This document shows, piece by piece, positions 27,349-36,866 of a stretch of DNA of 64,000 bases. Each line of letters begins with the position of its first letter. Positions within the stretch are counted from its first letter, which is position 1. Made by a program: the position numbers and the translations under genes. The notes beneath the pieces were generated by a model. It was not told the origin of the DNA, searched no databases, and was given only the letters and a program-made list of their open reading frames with translations. This DNA is from Olivibacter oleidegradans. Lineage in GTDB: Bacteria; Bacteroidota; Bacteroidia; Sphingobacteriales; Sphingobacteriaceae. The DNA is taken from positions 682,001 through 746,000 of the forward strand of contig NZ_JBHLWO010000001.1 of the NCBI RefSeq assembly GCF_042432805.1. The letters are read 5' to 3'.

Positions 27349-28458
27349 ATGATACTAATTGTTGACGACAAACAAGAGAATCTGATTTCTTTACGGAAGT
27401 TCCTAGAAACCAACAACTTTAAAGTTGACACTGCTTCATCCGGAGAAGAGGCACTAAAAAAAGTTCTTAAAACTACGTACGCGCTGATCATATTAGATGT
27501 TCAAATGCCTGGTATGGACGGTTTTGAGGTAGCAGAATTGATTTCCGGCTATAGCAAGACCGTTGACACGCCCATACTCTTCTTATCAGCGGTAAACACG
27601 GAGAAGAAATTTATTACACAGGGATATGAAACCGGCGGGATTGATTACCTGACAAAGCCATTTGATCCGGATATTTTGCTTCTAAAAGTAAAAACTTTCT
27701 ATCGCCTGTTTGAACAAGCGCAAGCGATGCATGAAATGCAAGAAGCACTTAAACAAGAAATCGAACATCGAAAAATGCTCGAGAATAAGAAGGACGAATT
27801 TATTAGCATAGCCAGTCACGAACTTAAAACTCCCCTGACCAGCGTGAGGGGATACTTGCAATTATTGGAGCGTCTTCCGGAAGCCAAAAACAACGAAAAA
27901 TTTAAAACCTATCTCGGGAAAACAAGTGCTCAACTGAACAAATTACGGGAACTGATTGACGACTTACTGGATATTTCCAAAATAGAGAGCGGAAAGATGA
28001 AATTTAATTTTCAGCCGGTTTCTATAGAAAAGTTAATCAGTAACACACTGGAAAATGTGAGTCAAATGTATCCGGAACACGCTTTTAAAAGGATTGGCCA
28101 AGTGGATAGCACTATACTTGCTGATGAAATGCGATTAGAACAAGTATTGATCAATTACCTCACCAATGCGATCAAATACTCACCTAATTCAAAAGAAATA
28201 TATTTGGAAACGGCGCTCACGGAAGACAACAAAATCCAAATCGGTGTGCGCGATTTTGGAATAGGCATACCATCCGACAAACTAAATCATTTATTTGACA
28301 AATTTTATAGAGTAGAAGAATCTTCTTACAAATTTCAAGGCCTGGGCATGGGACTTTATATATGTAAAGAAATTATTGCCCGCCATCATGGCGAGCACGG
28401 TGTAGAAAGCCGCTTAAACGAAGGTTCATTTTTTTATTTCCGATTGCCATTAAACTAG
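27349..28458 (+). CDS. receiver-histidine kinase fusion protein
   Basis: A 369-residue cytoplasmic protein combining an N-terminal receiver domain (residues 1-120, acidic pocket D6-D7, phospho-acceptor D50 in LDVQMPGMDG, conserved Lys in TKPFD) with a short coiled linker and a histidine kinase core: HisKA with H157 in SHELKTPL, N box NYLTNAIKYS, G1 box DFGIGIP and G2 box GLGMGLY. With no membrane segment it is controlled by phosphorylation and not by an external ligand directly. It is the first gene of the operon with the large hybrid kinase, a lone receiver and CheR, suggesting a multi-step phosphorelay. Confidence 0.93.
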   Translation: MILIVDDKQENLISLRKFLETNNFKVDTASSGEEALKKVLKTTYALIILDVQMPGMDGFEVAELISGYSKTVDTPILFLSAVNTEKKFITQGYETGGIDYLTKPFDPDILLLKVKTFYRLFEQAQAMHEMQEALKQEIEHRKMLENKKDEFISIASHELKTPLTSVRGYLQLLERLPEAKNNEKFKTYLGKTSAQLNKLRELIDDLLDISKIESGKMKFNFQPVSIEKLISNTLENVSQMYPEHAFKRIGQVDSTILADEMRLEQVLINYLTNAIKYSPNSKEIYLETALTEDNKIQIGVRDFGIGIPSDKLNHLFDKFYRVEESSYKFQGLGMGLYICKEIIARHHGEHGVESRLNEGSFFYFRLPLN

Positions 28459-28483
28459 AATTTGTGCTGAAAAATAAAAACCG

Positions 28484-31400
28484 ATGACAAAAAATCGTTT
28501 TAACCTGATTCCACTAAACTATAAACTTACCTTGCTAGGTTTTGTACCGCTTATGTGCCTGTTATTTTTCTTTTTCATTGTCGAAAACGAAAAGACAGAG
28601 CGAATAGAAGGGACAAATAATTTCATAACCCGCATCAATCTGGCGCTGAGCGCGGACAACCTCATCGAACAGTTACAGCAAGAACGTCGATTGAGCTTAG
28701 ATAAGATATTTAAAACAAAAGATGAAGGCGCACTTAATGTACAACAGCTAAAAACCGATGAAGCAATCCAACATTTTAATACCTACATCGACAGTGGATT
28801 AAATGCCGACTACGCAAATTATACATTTATAAATGAATTACCCCATTGGCGATCAAGCATCAATAGCGGAGAAATGGGTTATGAAGAGACGTTCAATAAC
28901 TATCAGAAAATTACCGAAAGACTCAGTGTTTTCAGTAGGGTGTCTACCGATTATGCCAATCTTAATGAAAGCTTGGGAGGGCAAATCGAACTTCGGGAGA
29001 TCCTATCTCAGCTGATTAATTATGCCGCAATTCTGCGTTTAAATATTTATTTTACTTATGCTGACGACAAGCTGAATACATTGGATTTCTCAAAATTCAA
29101 TATGAACTACGAGCTTTTTCGATCCTATATCGACCAGCTTAAAAGTCTTGACAAACGCTATAGTGAGCAAAATTTGGATAAACTGAAAGCCAGCCAAGCC
29201 TTCAATACCACTTTAGCTTTCTTTAAAACAGTACATGATACTAAAGCATTGCCGGAGCGCTTTACAGCCAACGAATGGTGGAATATATCGGCTACGGCGA
29301 TGGATGTATTAAAGGCACGTTTAAACACCACCATTGAGTCAATTGGCACGGGTGCGTCCAGCGTTTATGAGTCAGAGATATACGACCGTAATTTTACACG
29401 TATTATACTGGTTTTCTGTGTATTAGTCGCCATCGTGCTTATTTATTTGGTTATAAAAAATATCGCAAATCACTTATTCGAGCTACAAGAGGCGGCCAGC
29501 AAGATTGCCCTGGGTTATACGAACATCGCTTTGCCTACCTTTGCCAAAGACGATTTGGGTGTTGTGGCTCGATCTATCAGGAAAATCGACCTGAGCAACC
29601 AGGAGCTAGCGAAAGCAGCCGAAGAAATAGGGAAAGAAAATTACGATATTCCTATTGCAGCCAAGGGCCCTCATGACGTTTTGGGTAACGCCCTCGTCAA
29701 CATGAGAAACTCGCTGGAACGACATTCGAAAAAAGACAAAACTGAGTTATGGCTACAGACAGGTGAAAGCGTCGTAAATGGCTTGCTTATAGGCCGATCC
29801 GAACTGAAGGAATTCGGTTTAGACGTCTTAAAGGCTTTAGTTGATTATTTGGATGCTGCCTTAGGCACTTACTACATAGGTGAATATGGAAAAAATTTCG
29901 AGCTGATCAGCAGCATTGGCGTAGCTGACCGATCGCAACTACCACAGCAGATCACCATTGGAGAAACTCTTCTTGGAAAAGTGATCGCAGAAAAGAGAAG
30001 CGTTTTATTGGAGCAATTACCCGATGAATATCTTCAAATCCGAACCAGCTTAGGTACGGCTAAGCCCCAATGGGTGTTAATTATTCCTTTGATTCATGAA
30101 AAAGAAGTAGAAGGTATAATAGAAATTGCATCAATCAACACCATACCGGAAGCGGCAGTTGCTTTTGCCAACCGTATTGCTACCAACGTAGGTGCAGCTA
30201 TCCATGCTATTAAGAGTCGAATCCGCTTGAAAGAATTGTTGGAAGAAACGCAAGCACAAGCGGAAGAACTACAGGCGCAACAAACCGAACTCGAAAATCT
30301 AAATGTTGAGTTGGAAGCACAGGCAAATAAATTACAAGCTTCTGAAGAGGAATTAAGGGTACAGCAAGAAGAATTGTTGGAAAGCAACCAGGAACTCGAA
30401 ATCAAATCGCAGGCGTTGGAAGAAAAAAATCAGATGATCCTGGAGCGGAACTTGGAAATACAAAAAAAGGCAGAAGACCTAGCGTTAAGCACGAAGTATA
30501 AATCGGAGTTTTTAGCTAATATGTCGCATGAACTTCGTACCCCACTTAATTCGATCTTATTGCTTTCCCGCTTACTCAGCGAAAACAACGAAGGAAATTT
30601 ACTGGAAGATCAAATTGAATATGCTAAGGTCATTCAAACTTCCGGAAATGGCCTTTTAACGCTAATTGACGAGATTCTAGATCTATCTAAAATCGAGGCC
30701 GGAAAGATGACCCTTTCCTATGAAGACGTATCACTTGCCGATATGATCAATGATCTGCAAAATTTATTCGGTCCTATGGCTGTTGATAAAGGCCTCGAAC
30801 TCAAATTTGACTGCGATAAAACAACCTTTAGCAAAATTCAAACGGACAATCTCCGGTTACAACAAATATTAAGAAACCTGATTTCCAACGCGCTTAAATT
30901 TACGGCCAAAGGTTCGGTGACCTTAAGTGTATATCCGAATAAAGAAAAGGAAGGGTATTTAAACTTTGCGGTGCGCGATACGGGAATCGGTATACCAAAA
31001 GAAAAACATCAACTGGTTTTCGAGGCCTTTCAACAAGCAGACGGCTCTACGCGGCGCAAATTTGGCGGCACCGGCCTTGGCTTATCGATTAGTAAAGAAC
31101 TGGCTAAACTACTGGGCGGCTCGCTGTATATTAATAGCGAAGTGACTAAAGGCAGTGAGTTTATTGTCAGCATTCCAGTCGCTAAACCGGTGGAAGAAAA
31201 AACGGTGGTGGAAGAAGTTCCTTTAGTTCACCGGGAAGCTGAGAAAAATAATGATAAAAAGATAACTTACGAAAAGATTTCCACGCCACCGGTACCCTTC
31301 CTAAGTCCAATAATACCGAACGAGCTCACCGACGATCGTGACCAAATTAACGACGGTGATAACGTCTTATTGATTATTGAAGACGACACCAATTTTGCGC

Positions 31401-32533
31401 GTGCTTTAGTAGACTTCTCCCATAAAAACGATTACAAGGTTGTTACAACGGTAAGAGGTGATTTAGGGATCGAGCTTGCTGAAAAATATATGCCGAGAGC
31501 CATCCTTTTGGATATCGAATTACCGGTAAAAAATGGTTGGCAGGTAATGGAGGAGATCAAAAGTAACCCTGCTACGCGCCATATTCCCGTTCATATTATG
31601 TCTTCCCATGAAGTGAAACGAGAAAGTATCACAAAAGGGGCCATTGATTTCATCAGGAAACCGATGGCGCTGGAACAAATAGGCCAGATCTTTAATCGCG
31701 TGGAAAAAGCGTTATCGGCCGGCCCGCGAAAGGTCTTAATTATTGAAGATAACCTAAAACATGCACAGGCGCTTGCACATTATTTGGAAAGCTTTGACGT
31801 CAAAACGGATATCAGCAAGGATATTCATTCCGGCGTTAACCGTTTGAAAAGTCACGAGGCCGATTGTGTCATCTTAGACATGGGTATCCCCGATGCGCAA
31901 GCTTATAAAACACTTGAGACCATCAAGTCGGACGCGGGGATGGAAAATTTACCGGTCATTATTTTTACCGGCAAGCAACTTTCGCCATCAGAAGAAATTA
32001 AGATCAAACAATATGCAGATTCCATTGTGGTAAAAACCGCGCATTCTTATGAAAGGATACTGGATGAAGTAGCGCTATTTCTGCATCTTGTGGAGGAGTC
32101 TAATGACACGCCAAAGAAGGAAAAACTAAAACTGAACAGCACACTGACCGAAGTACTAAATAACAAGACGGTGCTTATCGCAGATGATGATATCCGAAAT
32201 ATATTTTCTTTGACCAAGGCACTGGAGCGATATAAAATAAATGTACTAGCCGCAGAAAATGGAAAAGAGGCGCTACAGACTTTGCATGCTCATGCTGATA
32301 AAGTGGATATCGTTTTGATGGATATGATGATGCCTGAAATGGATGGCTACGAGACTACCACGCGCATTAGGCAGGAATCCCGATTCAAAAATCTACCCAT
32401 ATTAGCCGTAACGGCGAAAGCCATGATGGGCGATCGGGAGAAATGTATTGCTGCCGGTGCGTCTGACTATATTTCAAAACCTATAGATATTGATCAATTA
32501 ATTTCCTTGTTGCGCGTATGGCTCTACCAATAA
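28484..32533 (+). CDS. membrane hybrid histidine kinase NIT-HAMP-GAF-HisKA-HATPase with three receivers
   Basis: A 1349-residue inner-membrane sensor. The first membrane helix (about 14-36) and second (about 305-325) bracket a periplasmic all-helical domain of about 260 residues like nitrate/nitrite-sensor (NIT) folds (EQLQQERRLSLDK). A HAMP region follows, then a GAF domain (about 430-560), a long Glu/Gln-rich coiled coil (about 575-670), HisKA with H682 (NMSHELRTPLNS), HATPase (NLISNALKF, DTGIGIP, GTGLGLS) and three receivers with acceptors D1010, D1132 and D1280. The second receiver lacks the usual Pro-Gly loop (LDMGIPDAQ). It overlaps the next receiver gene by 16 bp. The ligand is unknown; nitrate sensing is only suggested by the fold. 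Confidence 0.92.
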   Translation: MTKNRFNLIPLNYKLTLLGFVPLMCLLFFFFIVENEKTERIEGTNNFITRINLALSADNLIEQLQQERRLSLDKIFKTKDEGALNVQQLKTDEAIQHFNTYIDSGLNADYANYTFINELPHWRSSINSGEMGYEETFNNYQKITERLSVFSRVSTDYANLNESLGGQIELREILSQLINYAAILRLNIYFTYADDKLNTLDFSKFNMNYELFRSYIDQLKSLDKRYSEQNLDKLKASQAFNTTLAFFKTVHDTKALPERFTANEWWNISATAMDVLKARLNTTIESIGTGASSVYESEIYDRNFTRIILVFCVLVAIVLIYLVIKNIANHLFELQEAASKIALGYTNIALPTFAKDDLGVVARSIRKIDLSNQELAKAAEEIGKENYDIPIAAKGPHDVLGNALVNMRNSLERHSKKDKTELWLQTGESVVNGLLIGRSELKEFGLDVLKALVDYLDAALGTYYIGEYGKNFELISSIGVADRSQLPQQITIGETLLGKVIAEKRSVLLEQLPDEYLQIRTSLGTAKPQWVLIIPLIHEKEVEGIIEIASINTIPEAAVAFANRIATNVGAAIHAIKSRIRLKELLEETQAQAEELQAQQTELENLNVELEAQANKLQASEEELRVQQEELLESNQELEIKSQALEEKNQMILERNLEIQKKAEDLALSTKYKSEFLANMSHELRTPLNSILLLSRLLSENNEGNLLEDQIEYAKVIQTSGNGLLTLIDEILDLSKIEAGKMTLSYEDVSLADMINDLQNLFGPMAVDKGLELKFDCDKTTFSKIQTDNLRLQQILRNLISNALKFTAKGSVTLSVYPNKEKEGYLNFAVRDTGIGIPKEKHQLVFEAFQQADGSTRRKFGGTGLGLSISKELAKLLGGSLYINSEVTKGSEFIVSIPVAKPVEEKTVVEEVPLVHREAEKNNDKKITYEKISTPPVPFLSPIIPNELTDDRDQINDGDNVLLIIEDDTNFARALVDFSHKNDYKVVTTVRGDLGIELAEKYMPRAILLDIELPVKNGWQVMEEIKSNPATRHIPVHIMSSHEVKRESITKGAIDFIRKPMALEQIGQIFNRVEKALSAGPRKVLIIEDNLKHAQALAHYLESFDVKTDISKDIHSGVNRLKSHEADCVILDMGIPDAQAYKTLETIKSDAGMENLPVIIFTGKQLSPSEEIKIKQYADSIVVKTAHSYERILDEVALFLHLVEESNDTPKKEKLKLNSTLTEVLNNKTVLIADDDIRNIFSLTKALERYKINVLAAENGKEALQTLHAHADKVDIVLMDMMMPEMDGYETTTRIRQESRFKNLPILAVTAKAMMGDREKCIAAGASDYISKPIDIDQLISLLRVWLYQ

Positions 32534-32901
32534 ACCGAGGCAAAATACTCATCATTGATGACGAACCGTTAAACATTCTGGCCTTAAGTGCTGTTTTAAA
32601 ATCAAGAGGTTATACGGCCATTACTGCGAGCAGCGCTGAAGAAGGCTTAACTTTTCTTAAAGAGAATAAGGATATAAAACTGGTTTTGATGGATATGATG
32701 ATGCCCGATCTTGATGGATACGAGGCTACATCGCGGATCAGGAAAACTGAACCTATCAAAGATATTCCGGTGATAGCTGTCACCGCCCAAGCAATGAGCC
32801 ACGACAGGGAAAAGTGCCTAGATGCAGGGGCGAACGACTATATTTCTAAGCCGATTGACATTGATGAGTTAACTATGGTGATTCGAAAACATTTACAATA
32901 A
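32518..32901 (+). CDS. single-domain response regulator
   Basis: A 127-residue receiver only, with acidic pocket D14-D15, phospho-acceptor D59 in VLMDMMMPDLDGYE, the Thr and Lys switch residues (VTAQ, SKPID) and no output domain. It closely resembles the last receiver of the hybrid kinase just upstream (AKAMMGDREKC against AQAMSHDREKC), so it probably arose by duplication of that module. It overlaps that gene by 16 bp and is followed 1 bp later by cheR, so it may shuttle phosphate or dock on the methyltransferase (inference). Confidence 0.94.
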   Translation: MALPINRGKILIIDDEPLNILALSAVLKSRGYTAITASSAEEGLTFLKENKDIKLVLMDMMMPDLDGYEATSRIRKTEPIKDIPVIAVTAQAMSHDREKCLDAGANDYISKPIDIDELTMVIRKHLQ

Positions 32902-32902
32902 T

Positions 32903-33739
32903 ATGTGGCAATTTCCAGCGATCGAAGATACCGACTTAGAAACCCTAATTAATGATCTGCTAGAGATACATGGCTACGACTTTCGCAATTATAGCAGAGC
33001 TTCCTTAAAGCGTCAGGTTAACCGACTTTTTACACGAGACCGATTCCCTAGCTTCGCCGAAATGCGTTATCGCTTAAAAGTAGACAAGACTTATTTAAAG
33101 CGCTTTGTTGAGGGAATTACTGTTAACGTCACTGAGATGTTCCGCGATGCGGAATTTTATAAATTTCTACGCGCTCAAATCATACCTACGCTGGGGACTT
33201 ATCCCTTTATACGCGTATGGGTAGCGGGCTGCTCTACCGGTGAAGAGGCCTATTCCATAGCCATTTTGTTAAAAGAAGCCAATCTATTGCATAAGTCTTT
33301 AATTTATGCAACCGATCTTAATCCGGCGGTATTGGAAGAAGCGAAGGAAGGGATATTTAATTTGAAAAGCATGAAGCTATACTCGGAAAATTATATACTT
33401 TCCGGAGGGTTTCAGGATTTCTCAACTTACTATACAGCCAATTACCATCATGCCATACTAAATCAGGAATTGTCGGAGAAAATTATTTTCAGTCAACATA
33501 ATCTAGTCTCTGACGGCTCATTCAACGAGTTTCAGCTAATTTCCTGCCGTAACGTATTAATTTATTTCAACAGTTATCTTCAGAACCAGGTTTTCAGTTT
33601 ATTTGATGATAGCCTAGCTCCGCTAGGTTACCTTGCCTTGGGCACTAAAGAAACCTTGCTATTTTCAAGCATTGCAAATCGATATAAACAAGTAGCCACC
33701 GAAGCAAAAATTTGGCGCAAACAAGTCTTTGAAGGATAA
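32903..33739 (+). CDS. CheR-type protein-glutamate methyltransferase
   Basis: A 278-residue SAM-dependent methyltransferase. It has an N-terminal helical CheR domain (about 1-75, with SRASLKRQVNRLF), then the Rossmann fold with WVAGCSTGEEAYSIAILL (SAM motif I), ATDLNPAVLEEAKEG, and ISCRNVLIYF, the typical CheR motif. The start lies 1 bp after the receiver gene. There is no CheB esterase, MCP or CheA/CheW in the window, so the target is probably not a classical chemoreceptor; in Bacteroidota CheR beside hybrid kinases is a common but functionally open arrangement. Confidence 0.92.
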   Translation: MWQFPAIEDTDLETLINDLLEIHGYDFRNYSRASLKRQVNRLFTRDRFPSFAEMRYRLKVDKTYLKRFVEGITVNVTEMFRDAEFYKFLRAQIIPTLGTYPFIRVWVAGCSTGEEAYSIAILLKEANLLHKSLIYATDLNPAVLEEAKEGIFNLKSMKLYSENYILSGGFQDFSTYYTANYHHAILNQELSEKIIFSQHNLVSDGSFNEFQLISCRNVLIYFNSYLQNQVFSLFDDSLAPLGYLALGTKETLLFSSIANRYKQVATEAKIWRKQVFEG

Positions 33740-34051
33740 GAGGCTTGAGGCATAAGGTTTAACCTTAATCCCCATACCTCCCCATAGCTAACACTTAAAG
33801 CTTATAACTTATAGCTTATAGCTTACGCCTTACACCGCCCTATACCGTATACCTTACACCTTATACCCTCCACCTTAAACCTTACACCCTATACCTTACA
33901 CCCCATCACATAAATCTAGCGATTTTTCACTATGTTTGTCACGTTTCTGGAAAGGCCAATAATGAAAGGTGTCTAAGGGTGGCGATGTTCGATTAAAGCT
34001 CAATATGACAGACTAAACAATCCTTTAGACGACCTTAACAAAAAAAAATGC
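33740..34051. repeat. heptamer array between cheR and the polyprenyl synthase
   Basis: Read on the minus strand, the segment from about 33905 down to 33775 is almost wholly 7-base words: GGTGTAA, GGTATAG, GGTTTAA, GGTATAA, then GCTATAA, GTTATAA and GCTTTAA, with one longer unit. The consensus is G(G/C)TNTAA. The rest (33906-34051) is ordinary upstream DNA with a possible -7 box TATGTTTG at 33931-33938. Confidence 0.7.
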
Positions 34052-35023
34052 ATGCTAAAACTTGAGGAAATTAAGAAACCGATAGCTACCGAGCTCGATG
34101 ATTTTGAAATAAAGTTTAAAGAATCTATGCGTAGCTCGGTACCCTTGCTTGATAGAATTACGCATTACATCGTGAAGAGAAAAGGCAAACAAATGCGGCC
34201 CATGTTTGTTTTTTTCGCGGCAGGCGCATGCGGCGGAATCAATGAGTCTACACATCGAGGGGCTGCGTTAGTCGAACTCGTTCATACAGCCACGCTGGTA
34301 CATGATGATGTGGTCGATAATTCGTATCAGCGAAGAGGATTTTTTTCGGTTAATGCACTTTGGAAAAACAAAATAGCGGTTTTAGTAGGTGATTTTCTTT
34401 TAAGCAAAGGGCTTTCCTTATCCGTAAAAAACCAGGATTTTGAGTTTCTTCGAATTTTAAACGAGGCCGTAACCGAAATGAGTGAGGGCGAATTACTGCA
34501 AATGGAAAAAGCTCGCCGACTTGATATTGACGAAGGCGTTTATTTTGAAGTTATTCGGCAAAAAACCGCATCGTTAATTGCTTCCTGTTGTGCATGTGGA
34601 GCGGCATCTACCAATGCCCCAAGCGAACTTGTCACCAAAATGCATGACTTTGGGGAAAAGGTTGGTATTGCCTTCCAAATTAAAGACGATCTTTTTGACT
34701 TCGGTTTTGATGATGTGGGCAAACCGCTCGGAATCGATATCAAGGAGAAAAAACTTACGCTACCGTTAATTTATGCACTGAACAATACCAGCAAAGAAAA
34801 GAAGAGAACGATCATTAATCTTGTTAAAAATCACAACGAAGATCAAAAAAAAGTAATGGAAGTTATAGAATTTGTACGAAATAGTGGTGGCTTAGCCTAT
34901 GCCCGGGAAAAAATGCTAAGCTACCAAGCAGAGGCATTCAACATACTAGAAGCATTTCCCGAAAGCGAATATAAAACGGGATTGGAACAATTGGTACGAT
35001 TTACAACTGAGAGAAATAAATAA
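34052..35023 (+). CDS. polyprenyl synthetase (octaprenyl/heptaprenyl diphosphate synthase type)
   Basis: A 323-residue trans-polyprenyl diphosphate synthase that extends an allylic diphosphate with isopentenyl diphosphate, most likely to make the side chain of menaquinone. The first Asp-rich motif is VHDDVVDNS, the second is FQIKDDLFDFG, and the KGKQMRPMF segment binds isopentenyl diphosphate. The start at 34052 is used; the ATG at 34048 is in another frame and closes after five codons. Chain length cannot be set from what I see. The terC gene follows after 2 bp. Confidence 0.92.
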   Translation: MLKLEEIKKPIATELDDFEIKFKESMRSSVPLLDRITHYIVKRKGKQMRPMFVFFAAGACGGINESTHRGAALVELVHTATLVHDDVVDNSYQRRGFFSVNALWKNKIAVLVGDFLLSKGLSLSVKNQDFEFLRILNEAVTEMSEGELLQMEKARRLDIDEGVYFEVIRQKTASLIASCCACGAASTNAPSELVTKMHDFGEKVGIAFQIKDDLFDFGFDDVGKPLGIDIKEKKLTLPLIYALNNTSKEKKRTIINLVKNHNEDQKKVMEVIEFVRNSGGLAYAREKMLSYQAEAFNILEAFPESEYKTGLEQLVRFTTERNK

Positions 35024-35025
35024 CC

Positions 35026-36075
35026 ATGGCGAACGAATTAGTGTTTTTCTTTGGCTTTCTGCTTTTTATTATCCTGATGCTGGCTATTGATCTGGGGCTC
35101 TTCAATAAAAAAGATCATGAAGTATCTTTTAAAGAAGCGGCGATTATGAGTAGTGTTTGGGTGGCGTTTGCTTTAGGCTTTTATATAATTCTCCGGTTCT
35201 GGGGCGATAAGCTACATGACATACAAGATTTTGACCATCTTCAGGAAGTCACGCGCCGACATCTCCACAATATTAAACTGTTACCGGAAAATTTTGCCGC
35301 GAGCCTTGAAATATATAAGAAGAACCTAGCCCTTGAGTATCTCACCGGTTATGTCGTTGAATACGCACTTTCCGTTGACAATATCTTTGTAATGGTATTA
35401 ATTTTCACCTCATTCGGCGTTCCTCCCAAATTTTATCATCGCGTGCTGGTATGGGGAATTGTAGGGGCAATCTTATTGCGCTTTTTGTTTATATTTTTGG
35501 GCGCCTCCCTTATTAATCGCTTTGAGTGGATCCTGTATGTATTTGGCGTTTTCCTTGTATATACCGGAATTACCATGTACCTAAATAGAAATGAAGAAGA
35601 GGAAATCGACCCGAAAAACCATAAAGTTGTCCGTTTTGCATCCCGCTATTTTTCGGTCTACCCAGAATTTGTCGGACACAACTTTTTCCACAGAGAAAAC
35701 GGGAAAAAATTTATTACACCGCTCTTTTTAGTCTTATTAGTTATTGAATTTACCGATTTAATATTCGCGGTCGACTCCATCCCTGCTATCTTTGCTGTTA
35801 CCAAAGATCCCTATATTGTATTCTTTTCGAATATATTCGCCATTCTTGGATTACGGTCTATGTTCTTCCTATTGGTAAATATCATTCATAAGTTCCATTA
35901 TCTAAAAGTAGGTCTTGCGTTCCTACTGATATTTATCGGTGGAAAAATGCTTGGACACCATTGGTTGGAGGCGTGGGGATTCACCACAGCACATTCGTTG
36001 TACATAATCATTGGGATTTTAGCAATCAGTGTGATCGCTTCACTCTTATTTCCTAGAAAGGAGCATAACGCTTAA
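35026..36075 (+). CDS. TerC-family integral membrane protein
   Basis: A 349-residue inner-membrane protein with about nine hydrophobic segments. The TerC signature appears as YALSVDNIFVM in the first half and FAVDSIPAIFAVTKD in the second, two related repeats that carry the membrane-embedded acidic residues. The length and the HLHN/EEEEIDPKNH loops fit the Alx/TerC branch, associated with metal-ion (manganese) homeostasis in the better-studied members. It begins 2 bp after the polyprenyl synthase, so the two are likely co-transcribed although unrelated in function. Its end overlaps the convergent NadR-like gene by 4 bp. Confidence 0.92.
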   Translation: MANELVFFFGFLLFIILMLAIDLGLFNKKDHEVSFKEAAIMSSVWVAFALGFYIILRFWGDKLHDIQDFDHLQEVTRRHLHNIKLLPENFAASLEIYKKNLALEYLTGYVVEYALSVDNIFVMVLIFTSFGVPPKFYHRVLVWGIVGAILLRFLFIFLGASLINRFEWILYVFGVFLVYTGITMYLNRNEEEEIDPKNHKVVRFASRYFSVYPEFVGHNFFHRENGKKFITPLFLVLLVIEFTDLIFAVDSIPAIFAVTKDPYIVFFSNIFAILGLRSMFFLLVNIIHKFHYLKVGLAFLLIFIGGKMLGHHWLEAWGFTTAHSLYIIIGILAISVIASLLFPRKEHNA

Positions 36076-36611
36076 AGTAGAAAGCTGTCAAGAGCTTTCT
36101 TGGCATTCAAAAAACGTTCTTCACCAAGGCCGGATATCAGTTGGTATTTGGCCTTTAGTTCTGTCAGCTCATTTTTCCATACTTGTAGGAAATACTGCCG
36201 CTGTTCAGGTTCAGGAAAATCCCGCAACGGATCGTCCTCCCAAGGTAAATCGATATCCATTAATAAATAAAAATCATAGGAATGATTTTTTAGTGCAGAT
36301 TTCACCTCCTCCGGTGTATCGCCAAAAAGGTAATCGCACCATACCTTTACTGTCAAAAATGTTGTATCGCAAATCAATAAATGATTAAAGGCCAACGGTT
36401 CCAAGCTTCGCTCTAAAGCGATCTGACCATAAAAAATATTCAATTCATCTTGCAGCGTGTATTCCCGGTTCAGGTTTCGACAATACTCTCTCGAATATTC
36501 CGGTACGCAAATGGTACCGTATAGCTTGGCTAAATAGGTCGAAATCTGCGATTTCCCGGTAGATTCCGGACCTACTACCGCAATTTTTATGAGTTGTTTA
36601 CTATCATCCAT
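36072..36611 (-). CDS. NadR-like nicotinamide riboside kinase (AAA-type ATPase)
   Basis: A 179-residue P-loop kinase resembling the C-terminal ribosylnicotinamide kinase half of NadR. The Walker A is VVGPESTGKSQIS; EYSREYC, LLICDTT and LLMDIDLPWEDDPLRDFP are the family's substrate and lid regions. The ATG at 36609-36611 (MDDSK) is chosen; a TTG four codons upstream also opens the frame. Normally this gene follows pnuC, the nicotinamide riboside transporter, in Bacteroidota; here a decayed pnuC overlaps its 5' end, so the kinase may have lost its substrate supply and promoter or be fed another way. Confidence 0.86.
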   Translation of the reverse strand: MDDSKQLIKIAVVGPESTGKSQISTYLAKLYGTICVPEYSREYCRNLNREYTLQDELNIFYGQIALERSLEPLAFNHLLICDTTFLTVKVWCDYLFGDTPEEVKSALKNHSYDFYLLMDIDLPWEDDPLRDFPEPEQRQYFLQVWKNELTELKAKYQLISGLGEERFLNAKKALDSFLL

Positions 36612-36846
36612 GTACGCTTCCAATCAAAATAGCCCTGCCAGGCTGTAAATGCTAAAATTCCGTATAATAACGCAGTTAAGGTATAATTTTTATAAACAAA
36701 AAGCGGAATAAAATATCCACTACAACCCACATTGACCAATTTTGCAGCACCTTTCTAGTCATCGAAAATTAGGGAACAAAACAAAGGAAAGCTGTGACAA
36801 CAGCAAACCATTCTAATAAAGAGGTTTGTACAATTTGGGAAAGCAA
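36587..36846 (-). pseudogene. pnuC: pnuC remnant (nicotinamide riboside transporter), deleted and frameshifted
   Basis: Not a complete open frame, but three pieces in order match PnuC. First, LLEWFAVVTAFLCF, the N-terminal first helix, runs into a stop (about 36820-36776). Then MTRKVLQNWSMWVVVD, a well-conserved late segment, occurs immediately, so the middle of the protein (over 100 residues) is missing. Finally, after a frame change, FIPLFVYKNYTLTALLYG and ILAFTAWQGYFDWKR give the C-terminal helix, stopping at 36587 within the kinase gene. The order, spacing to the kinase and motif likeness make this convincing; the product would not be a transporter. Confidence 0.75.
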
Positions 36847-36866
36847 TTGCTGCGTAATATTAAAGA

